A stretch of DNA of 64,000 nt from Dermatemys mawii (taxonomy: Eukaryota; Chordata; Testudines; Dermatemydidae), in assembly GCA_007922305.1 (NCBI GenBank), contig ML677472.1, forward strand, positions 408,159 through 472,158, read 5' to 3'. The notes beneath the pieces were generated by a model. It did no database searches, was not told the origin of the DNA, and saw nothing but the letters and a program-made list of their open reading frames with translations. Shown here in pieces: positions 33,956 to 46,515 of this stretch (its first letter is position 1; each line of letters begins with the position of its first letter). Position numbers and translations under genes: made by a program.

Positions 33956-34757
33956 GCAGATCCTTGCATCATTCATTGCACACTTTCCAGCTTTTGAAAC
34001 AAATGAGGCAACAGTCCTACAGACAACAGTACTGTAGACAACGGTCCTACAGACAACAGTAAACCACCCTGATTCATATCCAGTGGATGTCCATCTTGTG
34101 CACTGAATGAGTCAGGGGTCCTTTGGAAAAAATAGTATATGAACATTGGCCAGCTTATGAAGGCCTACACTCATCTTGCAGGCATTTCTCTATTTGTTCA
34201 TCTGTAAAGTGATAACTTGCGAATGCCACATCGGAGCAATTTCAAAATTTCAGGGAATGTTCTAGACATCAGTGTCCAGAATCCTGTTGGTTTTGGGGGA
34301 AAACAAAAAAAAAAATGGGGACATATGAAGCCCTTGTAGCTCTTTGCTAGAGCATGCTCAGTATAGACAGAATGTTCAGAGAATTTAGCTAGCAGTCTGT
34401 AACAAGTCTCTACTGAACATGTGTGTACTGAGATGTTTAAAAGGCTCATAAATTGGATGTCTTTTTATGAGAACAACACAAGGCTCATCCCTGACAAAAA
34501 AGCCACCCCCTTGCCAAATTTCAAGTCCCTGCTCCAAAGCATGAGGGTTCTAGAGCTCTTGAAAGAAAATAACATTTTAATAGGGACAAAGCAATTTATT
34601 TGTCCCTAGCCTCCTTCTAGGAAGCAGCTGAAACATTTTTTGTAAAAGAATGAGAGCATGAGAGAAATAAGGAACTTGTCCTCTTCTTCTCTTTCCTTTT
34701 CTTTCTTTCTCTCTGTCATCCTTTTTTTTTTTTTAATATCTTATTTTCCTTCTTGTA
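33956..34757. other. Intron remainder with short tandem repeat
   Basis: 34013-34062 holds about three copies of a 16-18 bp unit around CCTACAGACAACAGTA. The rest is unassigned up to the polypyrimidine tract (34680-34757) of the FN3-1 exon. Confidence 0.55.
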
Positions 34758-34758
34758 G

Positions 34759-35097
34759 GCACTCCCTCCGCCCCCCGGGATGTTAGCTACGAGATCATTG
34801 GCTCCAATGTGCTCCTGACCTGGCGCTTACCCAAGGACCTAGGTGGCCACAAGGATGTCTTCTTTAATATCATTTGCAAGGTGTGCTCGACGGGGTCTCC
34901 GGGGCCCTGCGTGCGCTGTGGGGACAGCGTCCAGTTTGAGCCACGCCAGATGGGACTAACAGAGAGTCGTGTACAAGTCTCCAACCTAATGGCCCGTGTG
35001 CAGTACACATTTGAGATCCAGGCTGTCAACCTGGTGACTGAGCTGAGCCCAGAGGCACCCCAGTATGCAGCCATCAACGTCAGCACCAGCCAGTCAG
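34759..35097 (+). CDS. EPHB6: EPHB6 exon: fibronectin type III domain 1
   Basis: Encodes the first FN3 repeat of the Eph ectodomain. It starts TPSAPRDVSYEIIGSNVLLTW after the split glycine codon, passes the four-cysteine insertion typical of Eph receptors (CKVC...CVRC), then QFEPRQMGLTESRV and YTFEIQAVN, and ends INVSTSQS, which contains an N-glycosylation sequon. The acceptor lies after a long T-rich tract (TTGTAG) and the donor is CAG|GTGAGG. Length 339 nt, phase 1 in and out, joins the EGF-like exon without a stop. A 2.5-kb intron separates it from the previous exon and a 20.2-kb intron follows. Confidence 0.93.
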
Positions 35098-36234
35098 GTG
35101 AGGAAGCCTGTTCCTCTGACTCCCATCCCGCCTACTGCTTTTTCTCATTCCTTCCCTCACATTCAGTGCCTTGTAGCAGGCATGGCTCTGACTTGTTTGG
35201 CTGTGTGCTATGCTCCATCTTGACCTGCCACTTCTGAGTGGTTCCTGTGTGCCCCTCTCTCTGCTGCTCCCTTTTTTCCTTTCCCCTCCTGGCGGAGAAA
35301 CTGAGTTGAGTGGAGCATGAAGGAGTGAGGAAGTGTCAGAGGCAGGAGCTGGCCCAGCAGTGAGCGAAGTAGCTCCACTGGTCAGAGGAACAGTTGCTTT
35401 GTTGTGTGATGCAGAAGCCACCATCATCGTTTGGCAGGGGTCCTGCAAGTTTTAAGCTGCTGCAGGAGCACTTAACATTTCTTCGCCTTTTCATAATCCC
35501 CTCTTATCTCCCGCTCTTCTCCATTTTCCCTCTGACCCCCTTCACTCTAGTTCACATTTATTCCCCTAAGTCACTCTTCGGTTTCCTTCTCTACCTTTCT
35601 CCTCTTTCAAAAAAGCATGAATCTCCTGTTCTTTTACTTCTCTTCCTGCATCTCTTCGCCTGTCCCCTTCCCTCTCTCTGGACTGCATTTCATTTCATAT
35701 TTCATGACTCCTTAAAAAACATCACTGGGAATTCACCAATTGTGCACATCCATGTCTTAGTGACAGTCTCGAAAGAGAAAGAGATGACACTTGGGCACAG
35801 CGTGATAAAATATAGTATCTATGAATGGCTGTATCCAGCACTGAAGTGCATCTATCTCTAGGATGCACAACTGTTCGGTTCAGTGAGCGAAAAAGAAAAC
35901 CACATCAATGCCAACTGCTGTGGGAATGCCAGGGTGAAAGAATGCAGTGACCCAAGATGAAATTTGGTCAAGACTCAGGGAGAGGTGTATCACCCCTATT
36001 TTACAAAAACTGTCATGGATTCTTCTACTGGCCAAAGTTTTCTTGTTTCTAACCTTCAGTGCCATGGTGCTAAAGAATGATCCTGGGATGTTATTTCCCT
36101 GTGTATGGCAAATGGGGTTTGCCTTTTATAGGGTGATCAGATAGTACACTGATGACTGCCATCTAAGTGTCTGTTATAATAATAACGGTGGGGATGGGGG
36201 CATGATCCTGGAAGCATCGTGACTAGAACTAAGT
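35098..36234. other. Start of the 20-kb intron, unassigned
   Basis: C/T-rich at 35460-35700. No gene or repeat recognised. Confidence 0.5.
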
Positions 36235-36618
36235 GTATGTTTAAACTGCACACTAAGCCTGTGCTCTGACTCAGGTTTGAGCCCAAGCAGCACTTTCATC
36301 CACACACAAATCAGTCTGACTCAGGTCAGCAAGCGCTCAGGACCCAAGTCCCAGGACCCTTCTGTGGTGGGGGCGGAAGGGTCAGAGACCAAATCCTGCT
36401 GAGACTTGGATCCAAAGCATGTCATACTGCAATGTGAGACATGAGTGAGAAGGTCTGTCTAGTTCAGTATGGACGGATTAGTATGGCTGGGCAACCCGGG
36501 TCCATCAGTTGAAAAGCCCGGTTTACATTGACTCGCAAGCATTGGCTTGGGAAACACCAAATTAACAAACCAGATCCCACAGATCTGTCACCCAGGTTTA
36601 CAATGCAGTGTAGAAGTA
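36235..36618. repeat. GTCTACACTGCA-type MITE
   Basis: The diverged left end (TATGTTTAAACTGCACACTA) and the right end (TTTACAATGCAGTGTAGAAG) are inverted with respect to each other. The interior has CTGACTCAGGTTTGAGCCCA and ATCCCACAGATCTGTCACCC. About 384 bp. Confidence 0.65.
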
Positions 36619-36839
36619 CCCTGAGAGAGCAGTTGGTTGTCTGGGCAGCTCTGGAGGTGACGAATGAAGGTTTGCAAAGCTATCAGAGTGATGGACAAGT
36701 ATATATGGAGGGGAGATAGCAATAACATCCGGAGAATCTTGGATTGTTGCAGAAGGGCTGTATTTGGCTGAGGGTGGAGGGACTGACTTACAAAGGTAGC
36801 CTGAGAGAACTGAATGCATATATTTGGCTCTGCTAAGTG

Positions 36840-37175
36840 ACAGCTAGAATTGAGTGGGGATATGGCATCTCTCTACAAGGGTGTACACGGTCAGAAGGAG
36901 AGGAATGGTTCAGGGATGGGCTCTGGGTGGGGGGTGTATAATGAGGAGTAATGGGATTAAATTGAATATCAGAAGCTGTTTGCTACCATTGAGCTCTATT
37001 AAACTCCTAATTAGACTCTAATTAGACTCCCCGGAGAAGTGGTGGAAACCCTATTGCCTAAATCATGTAAAATTAGGCCTGGATAAAGCCCAAGAGAACA
37101 TCCCATAGGGAACTATTCTGCCCTGGCTGGGGACCAGACGTGAACTGTGCTAATAGGTCTATTCCTGCTTTAATG
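36840..37175 (+). mobile_element. Old CR1/L3-type LINE 3' fragment
   Basis: Contains TCCCCGGAGAAGTGGTGGAA, then CCATAGGGAACTATTCTGCC and GCTAATAGGTCTATTCC, the usual order at the 3' end of old CR1/L3 LINEs. Confidence 0.65.
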
Positions 37176-38819
37176 TCTGGGTTCTGCAGAGCTTCTTGCT
37201 GTGAGGACAGGGAGAGGTGGATAATGCTCCCCGCGAGCAGAGAGAAGGCTGCAGGTGAGCCGTGACTGGATCATGAACATGTGGCAGGTCACCTATATGA
37301 CTTGGGGGGCTTTCAGGTTTTTGAAAGAGGAAAAAAAAAACTAGGACACAAATTGCATTCTTGCCCCTGAGGTGGTGGAGGGTGTTAGGCGTCTGCGGGG
37401 GATTTTCTGCCCCATCACTCCCATTACCAGGGAACCAGTGATCAGTGGCGGTTATGTGGGACACATGGCCCCTCAAAAATCAGCACCTCAAGTGGCTGCT
37501 TCAGTATTTTGTGCCTCTGACCCAGACACAGGGAAAGATAACTTCTGTGGGAAGGATGGTTCCAAGTGGTATGTCTGAACTCTGCTGTGGGAGGGCAGGT
37601 GGCACATTAGCTTCACAAATGATTTCCCCTGCTCTCCACCATTTCCCATCCCTGCCTCATTTGTGTGAGTCAAAGTAGTGGTGGAATCTAGTGTAACCTC
37701 TTCCTTCTGGCTCTGCCCTTGAATCACCAAGTTTCCTCTTTTCCTTTGGCTCACGCCAGACTTGTCTGTCCTGTTCTGCAGCCCCCCTTTTCCCCTTGGC
37801 TGCATGGGGCTGGTCTCTCATGCTCCAGAACAGTCTCAGGAGAGCAGCTTTGCTGACAGGCTCCTCTCCAGATCTGCAGTGTGCACTGGATGGTTATTGT
37901 GGTTGGGTCCTTTTTTCTCCTCTACTCTTTCCTAAGATCATAAGCAGTGAGCTTGAGATGAGCTGCCCTCGATTTATAGTGACAGCTCCCGCTAAGGAGG
38001 CCTCTGTACCTCTGTCACGTGGCCTGCCTCACTCCTGCCCCCTCCCTTCAACCCCTTTGGCAGCTTTTCACTTTAGCTTAGATTTTCTTCTTTCATTGTT
38101 ACACACACAGATGGACTCTCAGCTCTTTTCCAATCCAAGAGAGACAGAGAAGCAAGTTGGGTGGGGTGGGTGGGAGGACATGGAGAGAAGAGAAGAGAGA
38201 AGTTGGGGGACAGCGAATTTCTGAATGAAAGGGTGTAACACTCATCTCCTCTCCATTGAATTAAGGGTAGCCAAACAAAGAATCTTCAGCCCCAGCAACC
38301 TTTGTATCTCCCCTCGGGCCCTGCACTAACCACAGGTTCTCTCACTCCCCTCTATGGCTGGGTGCATATATTCTTTGCATCCACCCTTCCCTCTTCCACA
38401 TGCCCAAGAAAACCTCAGGGCAGCATTCTGTTCTTGGAACAATTTCTATCCTGTGCTCTCCTCCATTTAGCCGTATTTCTGCTTCCCTTGCTCTCTGTTT
38501 CCAAGATCACTGCCCGTTTAAGAGTTTGTCTACGCCTAGTGGCTCACTGTCTCCTTCTCCACAGTTAGAGATGAGATCCCATGATTGCTACATCAGTCAT
38601 TTCTATGGCAACCAATGATGATGTCCCATCTCTGGATGTGGGTTCACTTAAGATAGGGGCACAAGGGAGTGCCACAGGAAAGCTCTTCACACTTACATCC
38701 TTGCAATGTAATTTGATTCGATCTTTTCCAGAAAGCTGCTATCTCAAAGCAGTTTGGAGAGTAAAATGGCATGCTTACTGGGATAACTAGGAAGGGGAGG
38801 AAAATATTCAGAGATAAGG
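37176..38819. other. Intron, unassigned
   Basis: No gene or repeat recognised. C/T-rich stretches give open frames on both strands at 37796-38224 and 38302-38618 without domains. Confidence 0.45.
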
Positions 38820-39800
38820 CGAGGTAGAAAAGTCATATTCAGCTGAAGTTTGAGGTTTTAAGGTGGATAGATAAAGAGATGGAGGCCATTCCAGAGAACA
38901 GAAACGACAGAGGAGAAGACTCTTCTATGAATAGTGTTGAGGTTGTGTAGTGGGAAGGATGGGAGGCTGCTGCAGGTCAAGCAAAAAACCTGTGGAACCT
39001 ACTGCCACAATATGTTATTGAAGCCAAATAGGATTAAAAAAGGATTATTTTTATAGAGATTATACCATTTGCAGTTAAACAATATCTATCCTTATGCTTC
39101 AGGGCATAACTATCTCCATCTGAAAGTCATCAGAAAGAAACTTCCCAATGGGTAGGTTATTCCAAAATTCTCCATTAAGGGGTTTCCTGCAACTTCCTCT
39201 GAAGCATCTGCTACTGGTCATTGTCAGAGACAGGATTCTGGACTAGATGGACCACTGCACTGATCTAGCCTGGCATTTCCTTTGTTCCTAGAAAGTGAGG
39301 AAAGGGTTAGAGAGAGATTTAAGATCTCTGAGGTGGCTGGAGCAAGTCCATGGAGAGTTTTAAACTGAATCCTTAAACAAAGAGAGCTAATGATGCAGCC
39401 TGAAGATGGAGGTGATGTGGTCAGGCTTCCTTGTACCTGTGAGAAGATAGGCAGCGGCATTCTGCCCATGCTGGAGTCAGAGCACTGGGACTTGTGGATG
39501 CCAGTGCGAGACAAGGGAGCTGCAGTAATCATACCTATGGGTCATTCAGCAGATTTTCAGACTGATGGGCTGTATGAAGAAGAGGACGAGGAGAAGATTT
39601 TAGTGTAAGAATGATGCCAAAGTTACTGACTGTGAAAGCAAATGGAAGTTCTGGGTTTCGCTGGGAAAGGTGATAGAGACTGTTCCTCTTGCCTAGGAGA
39701 AGCACATCTGACTTAGCTGGTAGAAGGTGAGACAAAACCTACAAGTTTTCTTGGCCAAAACAGAAAGGGAAAATGGAAACAGAGAATGTATTACAGGCTG
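38820..39800 (+). repeat. Unnamed interspersed repeat split by an L3/CR1 3' end
   Basis: 38985-39292 is a CR1/L3-type 3' end (CTGTGGAACCTACTGCCACA, GGATTCTGGACTAGATGGAC). It separates 38820-38984 (GGAGGCCATTCCAGAGAACA) from 39293-39800 (AGTTTTAAACTGAATCCTTA, CTAATGATGCAGCCTGAAGA), which look like two parts of one older repeat I cannot name. Confidence 0.55.
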
Positions 39801-40098
39801 TCAGAAGATATTTACAGATTAGGATAACCAGCAAAAATCTGAAAGATGAAGTGCAGTTTTGCTCTGAAAATTGACTGGACACATGGATCGCAGGGCTCCA
39901 TGTTCATTGTCTCTCTCTGATTGCAGATCAAAAGACTTCATTTTAGAAGTACGTTTTTTTTCCTAATTGGTAGCTCTGAAAGCTCAGCCTGGGCTCTGAG
40001 AATAAAGCTGGGTTGTTTTCTTCTCACACATCATCACTAGTAATAAAGATTCTGCAAAGCAAATTTTGCCCTCAGTGCCAGTTGTCTCAGCTCAGGTA

Positions 40099-40258
40099 CG
40101 TCTACACTACCACATAAACAGCAAGACAGCTACAGTGCTGCACTGTAATGTGGATGCTTCCCTCATCAACGGAAGGCATTTTTCTGTTTCCTTTTGAGGA
40201 AATAGCTAGGCCAATAGAAGAATTCTCCCTTGGACTTAACTGTGTCTACAGTGGAGAC
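40099..40258. repeat. CGTCTACACT-type MITE, 160 bp
   Basis: Starts CGTCTACACTACCACATAAA and ends TGTGTCTACAGTGGAGAC, inverted ends. Lies 18 bp left of a second element with a similar terminus but a different interior. Confidence 0.7.
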
Positions 40259-40276
40259 TAGCTCAACCTCACTACA

Positions 40277-40571
40277 GGTCTACACTACCCACCGGATCAG
40301 CGGGTAGCAATTGATCTTTCAGGGGTCAATTTATCATATCTAGGTGTGATAAATTGATCCCCGAGCGCTCTCCCTTTGACTCTGGTACTCCACCGCCACG
40401 AGAGGTGCTAGTGGAGTTAATATGACAGCGGTAGCGGTCGACTCAGCGCCTTGAAGATGCCGTGGTAAGTTGACCTAAATACATCGACTTCAGCTGTGCT
40501 CTTCCTGTAGCCAAAGTTGCGTATCTTAGGTCAATCCCACCCCCCACCCAACCCCGCGCGCAGTGTAGACC
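40277..40571. repeat. GTCTACACT-type MITE, copy 3 (complete)
   Basis: A 295-bp element with exact 10-bp inverted ends, GGTCTACACT and AGTGTAGACC. It has the internal palindrome GGGGTCAATTTATCA...TGATAAATTGATCCCC at about 40322-40362. The best preserved of three copies (6080, 16281). Confidence 0.88.
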
Positions 40572-42279
40572 AGGGCACAGTTGTTTTCAGAGGGTTTAAA
40601 GAGGTGTAACCAACTGGAATTTAGTAAAAGAGTCTGTGGATGTTGCACAAGATGGAATATGCTCCAGTTCCCTCTCTCTGAGCTGTGTTGTTTCTGCAGG
40701 ATGACCAGAAAAATAATGTACCATATTTCACATTTCAGATTACAGAGCACTTTAAATAAGGGCAAAGATACACTGCTCAGGAGGTAGAAAAAGGTGGAAA
40801 ATAGCAGAGAATGGAACCTTGTGGTACCCAAGAAGAAGCTTCTGCACAAAAGTGGAATGACAGCTACTGGCAAAAAAGGGTGTTATTTGATAGGCAGGCA
40901 CCGAACAGTAGAGTAGTAATAATAAATAAATATTTTGCCCTTCTGAAGCATTGTCCATCCAAAGAACTTAAAGTACAACATCCTGACAGGATCTGAGACC
41001 CCCTGAATAGCCAGGAAAGTGACTCAGGGAGATGGACAGAACAACGTTGAAACCTGCAGTGAAAGCCTGGAGGCCAACAGGCAGAGGAACTGGTTCAGTG
41101 CACAGAGGAAAGTCATTTCTGTGCTGTGTCCAGACTGAAATCTGTTCAGGATAAGGATGTGTGAAAGGTATTTGGAGAAAAAATAGGTTCCTCATGCATT
41201 TTGCTGGAAGTGGGAAATTTAGTGAAGGGATTGCTGGGAATATAAGTCAAGGACAAAAGAGAGTTTGACAGTGGTAGATTTGCAGAAAGTACTAGAGGAA
41301 AAAGGCTTGTTGACAATGGTAATAATATGAGGAATTCATTTGGGGAGATAGGGCCAAAATGTAGAAGAAGGAAGAGAGTCAAGAAAGAAAGAAGTGGTTT
41401 TCTCAAGGTAGTGGGTGCTGCTAGAAGCTGCTGTGGAGAGAAGAAGGAGAGCATCAATGTAGAGGCCTGCATGGGTGCATAGTCCCTGTGACTGGAAGAG
41501 TCAGAGATGAAGGGGACTTTGGAGGAAAGAAGTTCAAAGGTGGCACCAAAATGCATGTCATATCTCCAGTGACATTATATCAGAGGAGGAGCAACTGCTG
41601 AGTGTGGGAAAGTCATAGATCTGGGATGGGAGGGAGTCATCAGATATAATAAACCACAGAGAATTTGAAAGGGCTGAAGAGAGAGAAGAGTTTGAAGTAG
41701 AAAATCAATTTGAATCCACCTAAGTTTTGGTGTGACAGCAATAACAGTTCCTCATTGGAAGTGAGAGGGGTGGGCTGGTGGGGGTGGGAGGAGCAGAAAG
41801 AAGTCTAGGAGGGTGTCCTAATTCTCCATGTTTGTAGCCTTGTCTGGTTCTTTCATTTTCATGAAATTCAAAGGTTAATTTATACGTTAATCATCAGTAC
41901 ATGCTAGATTTTGTGCTCACTTGTGAGAGAGTTTAGTATTCTGAAAACCTAACAAATAGTTAACGTTACTAACAAATTAAACAGTGTCTTAATTGATTTA
42001 CTAATGTCTGTTCATCTCATCACTTACCAATTTATGTGAATATTTTGACCTTCAAGCCATTTCCCAATCACAACAAGAGAAACTCTAATGGTAACGAGAT
42101 TTATTAACTGCCAATAAATGTGATTACTAGTACAGAATATTTCAGCTCAGTATATCAATTTTCAACATCTCTGTTACTCAGTGTGCAGTTTTCTTAACAC
42201 TGCAATACTCAGTTTCAGTAAATCATATCTATGGGTCTTGGGAAACTACATTCATGGGTGGACAGTAAACAGACGAAAG
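40572..42279. other. Intron, unassigned, purine-rich
   Basis: 40780-41740 is A/G-rich and resembles old reptile interspersed-repeat sequence, but I cannot assign a class. The open minus-strand frame at 41146-41556 is its complement and has no domain. Confidence 0.4.
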
Positions 42280-42500
42280 CTAACATTTTCAAAAGTGTTA
42301 GGTTTTAGACGCCTCCATTTTTGGCTGCCCAACTTGAGGCACTTTGGGCTTGCCCATCTGGCATGCTAATCACTGACACCTCTGAGAACCGAGAGGGCTC
42401 AGCAAAAAAAAATCTAAAAATAAGGGCTAAGTTAGTAAAAGTTGGGCATACAAAATCAGAGGCAACTCCTGGAAAATGTGGCTATTTTATTCTTAATTTA
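42280..42500. repeat. Hairpin repeat, diverged
   Basis: CATTTTCAAAAGTG and TTTTTGGCTGCCCAACTTG at the left recur inverted at the right (AAAAGTTGGGCATACAAAAT, GGAAAATGTGGC). The same family as 42626-42788. Confidence 0.55.
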
Positions 42501-42625
42501 TGTGAGCCCTTCCGTTTGTTATAAGAGAATCCCTTTTTTTGTGGATTGGTGTTAACAAAACACTGATGAACAGCAAAGGAATTACTTACCAATCAAATCC
42601 ACAGAACTAGTCCACAATCTTCAAA

Positions 42626-42788
42626 AGTGACTAGCAAACTTGGATCCTTCAATTTTTGGGTGCCCACCTGGAGACACTTTCAAAGGTCCTGATTTTCCAG
42701 AGAATGGGTGTGAAACACTTCGTGAAGATCAGTACACCATTTAAGGTGTCTCAAGCTGGGCACCAAAAAGTCAAAGTACCCAGAGTCA
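42626..42788. repeat. Hairpin repeat, TTTTTGGGTGCC family
   Basis: The left arm at 42626-42680 (GTGACTAG...TTTTTGGGTGCCCACCTGGAGACAC) pairs with the right arm at 42743-42788 (AAGGTGTCTCAAGCTGGGCA, CCAAAAAGTCAAAGT). Confidence 0.7.
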
Positions 42789-42800
42789 CTAACAGATCTG

Positions 42801-43292
42801 GAAAATCTTGGCCTCTGTCCTATGGAAGCTCTTTTTCAGGCCCAACAAACTTCTCTGCAGAATTGATTTATGTCTAGAGCAATTATTAATTATAGTTCAT
42901 ATTATTAATCATCTCCACCAAATTAAAATACCGGCTCCAAATACAGATACTAATGTAAGGATAAAGACGTGCTATCCCCTGATTGTCGCTGTTTGCATGT
43001 TGATCTGGCCCCCACAAATACATCTCAGTGTCTTGGCTGTTCCAGCTGCGGTGCAGTGTTTCTTCAGGAAAACACTGTTGTTCATCCTTTGCAGGAGCCC
43101 TATCAGAAGAGCTTGTTAATTGAAGAGACTTCTTCGCTTCTTTGAGATTTTTTTTTAATGTTAGTTGAAGATAAGTGTATATAGGCAAGAGTCTATGTTG
43201 CGTCTGGATTTCCTGGTTGCTATGAAAATTCTAGGCCAGGTCTATTTTGGGTAGAGTTATTTAAGCAATGTGTCAGGTTAGTGGTTCTATAC
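42801..43292. other. Intron, unassigned
   Basis: Nothing recognised. Confidence 0.5.
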
Positions 43293-43787
43293 TGTTGCAG
43301 GATACTCGGTGTCCCGTAGGAACAAAGCACACACACAGCTGCTGAATAGAAGTAATGAGTTTATTGAAGGCAAAAATGGCACACCTGCAATGGGGGCTCC
43401 CTTCGTTGCTGCCACTGAGACGGGGAAAGCCTGACGCATCGGAGCAATGCTCGGGATGAAGCCCACTGCACGTGGGCACACAGGCAGAGAAATAACAGGA
43501 ACATTTGCATCTCATGCATACCTCATGAATAACTAATACCTTGTTTCTGTCTTGTTAGTATTACACAATGCAAGCAGGTGTCTCATTACAAGGCGAGCAA
43601 ACAGTGAGAACCAATTACTCCGGCATGTGAAATATGCGATAACAGGCAGTGACTGATAACAATGGCCGAAAGTACCCTTTCCTTCCCAGGAGTGGGGAGG
43701 GGGGAATGAGCACCCCTTCCTTTCCTGGAGTCGAGGCTGAGAGCACCCTTAGCACTCTACCATAACAATGTCTTGCGCACCCTTACA
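43293..43787 (-). mobile_element. Solo LTR of a retrovirus-like element
   Basis: Read on the minus strand it begins TGTAAGGGTGCGC and ends CCTGCAACA (TG...CA), 495 bp, with an AATAAA polyadenylation signal at 43360-43365 placed 73 bp before the 3' end, as in an LTR. The flanks TATAC (43288-43292) and CATAC (43788-43792) resemble a 5-bp target duplication with one change. No primer-binding site or internal coding sequence on either side, so it looks like a solo LTR. No protein is encoded. Confidence 0.7.
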
Positions 43788-45349
43788 CATACTTTCTTAG
43801 AGTGTCTCATATTCCAAATAAAGTGTACAAGACTTTGACTGTGACTAACTGCCTTTGTAGTGTGGTGGAGGTGTCCTTATCAAGCTTGTTGACACGCAGC
43901 ATTGGTGCACAAACAGTACTGGTAATTGAGAAATCTCTTTTCTTAAAACTTGTTTTCATATCTTCAGTTTAACTTGGTAAAATTTAATGCTGCATGAGAT
44001 CCCATCAATGTCAGTAGTCCATTTATACGAATTCCTTGAAAGTCCATATACAAGTGACCTGCACTCCTCTCCCCGTACTCCTTGTGTATCTCCCACCAAA
44101 AGTCCATTGTCGTTTTATGCCCCTGCAGCCCTGCTTGCTCACATACCATACCCAAGCCACAAGCGTAAGGCCCATGTGTGCAGTGAGTCCTGATTAGTAT
44201 CATCTGGAAGGTCTTGAGTTGGCCTGGGTGGAGTTGTATTACAGTGGACTTCCTAAGGTCTGTATGTTCTCTTCCTAAGGCTCTTGGGGGTATAAGTGGT
44301 TCTCCACTGCTGCAGACCTGAGGGAGTCAGGAGCAAAGGATGAAGCACCATCTTTGCCCCAGCTTCTCTCATTTCCCAATTCCTTGCTTGAACTATCTTT
44401 GAAACTAAGAATATTCTCATCCACAAAAAACATAGCAAAGACATGGTAAGGTTGGAGGCACATGTCAGTGGTTTGAATGGGTATTACTGTTCAGGAATAG
44501 TAGAGTTAAAAGTAAAACAATACAAAAATCTGTCCATTATTAGAAAGCCAGGGAACATTGCTTTTCTCAGACAAAGTACTCAAGCTACCTTAATTCTGCT
44601 CCATTGTGATGCCATCAAAAAACATTTTTTAAAAAAACTTACTATCTTCTCCATCCATAACAAAGAGCTTCACTTACCAATGACCACAAAAAACAGAATG
44701 CCTCAATCTTACATAGGTAGTGGTTGGGCTGCCTCATGGCTTCCTTTACTGTCAGATACTGTATAGTACATATACAAGAATTTTCCATATGCCTGATTAC
44801 ACAAGTAGCATATTGAAGGCAATCATTTCCTACTCTTCATAAAGGGCCTGATCTCATTATTTGTTAGGGACACCAGTGATTTCAGGTGGCAGCCAATTAG
44901 GCAAGTGTCATTAGACACAGAGATAGCATGTCTCCATATGTAAACCTCATGTGAAAAGAGCAGAAGTTAGAGCAATTACAAAACATCATGCTTAGTTTTG
45001 GAAACATGTATGCATGAAATAAATTATAAAACCAATGTTCTGGGGTGCACATTTTTGACAGTGCAGATACAAAGAAGGGAAGATGATAGACTGACTTTCC
45101 TGTGGAGGCAGAGTTAATATGGTGAAGAGGTAGAGTAGTTTTTAAAAAGTTTGGCCTTAAACTATGCATTCCCTGGTTTTCTAACATTGGAGGGTTATTT
45201 AACTAAATAATTCCTGATAGGAGCTCTGCACACATTCTACTGTTACGTACCTGTGACTTTAACTTCACCTTGAGATTTGTGTGAGATATTTAAGAAGTAG
45301 AGAGAACAGAATGCAAAATACTTTACTTGAATTTTATTCTTTGACAGGA
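43788..45349. other. Intron, unassigned
   Basis: No gene or clear repeat seen. AT-rich with scattered short frames. Confidence 0.45.
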
Positions 45350-46515
45350 TCACTGGTCTAGAGGATAAGGGGAAGCAGTAAATTTGATATATCTTGATTT
45401 TATTAAGGCTTTTGACACTGTTCCTTATGACATTCTCATAAGCAAAGTAGGGAAATGTGGTTTAGATGAAATTACTATAAGGTGAGAGAGCAACTATTTG
45501 AAAGACCATACTCAAGGTGTAGTTATCAGTTGTTCACTCTCAAAGTGGGAGGGCATGTCTAACGAGGTTCGACAGCAGTAAGTTCAATATTTTCGTGAAT
45601 GACTTGGATAATGGAATGGAGAGTATGCTTATAGAATCTGTGGATGAAACCAAGATGGGAGGGGTTGCTGTAACATTGGAGGACAGGATTAGAATTCAAA
45701 AAGACTTTGACAAATTAGAAAATTATTCTGAAGCCAACAAGATGAAATTCAATAAAGATGTGGAAAATACTACATTTAGAAGGAAAAATCAAATGTGCAG
45801 CTACAAAATAGGGAATAATTGGCTAGGTGGTAGTACTGTTGTGAAAGATCTAGGTTTATAATGGATCACAACTGAATATGAGTCAACAATGTGATGCGGC
45901 TACAAAAAAGGCTAATATAATTCTGGACTGTATTAACAGAAGTGTATTATGTGAGACATGGGAGGTAATTTTCCTGCTCTATTTAGCGCTGGTGAGGCCT
46001 CAGCTGGAGTACTATGTCCAGTTCTGAACACCATACTTTAAGAAAGATGTGCACAAATTGGTGAAAGTCCAGAGAAGAGCAACAAAAATGATAAAAGGTT
46101 TAGAAAACCTGGCCCTTGAGAAAGGTTAAAAAAACTGGGCATATTTCATCTTGAGAAAAGAAGACTAAGGGGGGACCTGAAAACAATCTTCATATATGTT
46201 AAGGGCTGTTATAAAGAGGACAGTGATCAATTGTTCTCCATGTCCTCTGAAGGTAGGACAAGAAGTAAGGGGCTTAATCTGCAGCAAGAGATTTAAGTTA
46301 AATATTAGGAAAAACTTTCTAACTATAAGGGTAGCTAAGATCTGGAATAAGTTTCCAAGGGAGCTTGTGTTGTGGAATCTCCATCACTGGACGGTTTTAA
46401 GAACAAGTTGGACAAACACCTGTCAGGGATGGCCTAGGGCTTGCCTCAGACCAGGGGGCTAGACTAGATGACCTGTTGAGGTCCCTTCCAGCCCTGTATT
46501 TCTATGATTCCTTTA
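45350..46515 (+). mobile_element. CR1 LINE, 3' part, in intron
   Basis: Contains RT-like sequence with many stops (TTTGACACTGTTCCTTATGA; DLDNGMESMLIESVDETKMG with a destroyed FADDTK box). The 3' end is AGACTAGATGACCTGTTGAG, then CCTTCCAGCCCTGTATTTCTATGATTC. It serves as the uninterrupted reference for the split copy at 2876-4455. Confidence 0.9.

Noticed and set aside
34013..34062. Short tandem repeat as a regulatory array
   Set aside because: Only about three imperfect copies of a 16-18 bp unit in an intron; nothing beyond replication slippage is needed to explain it.
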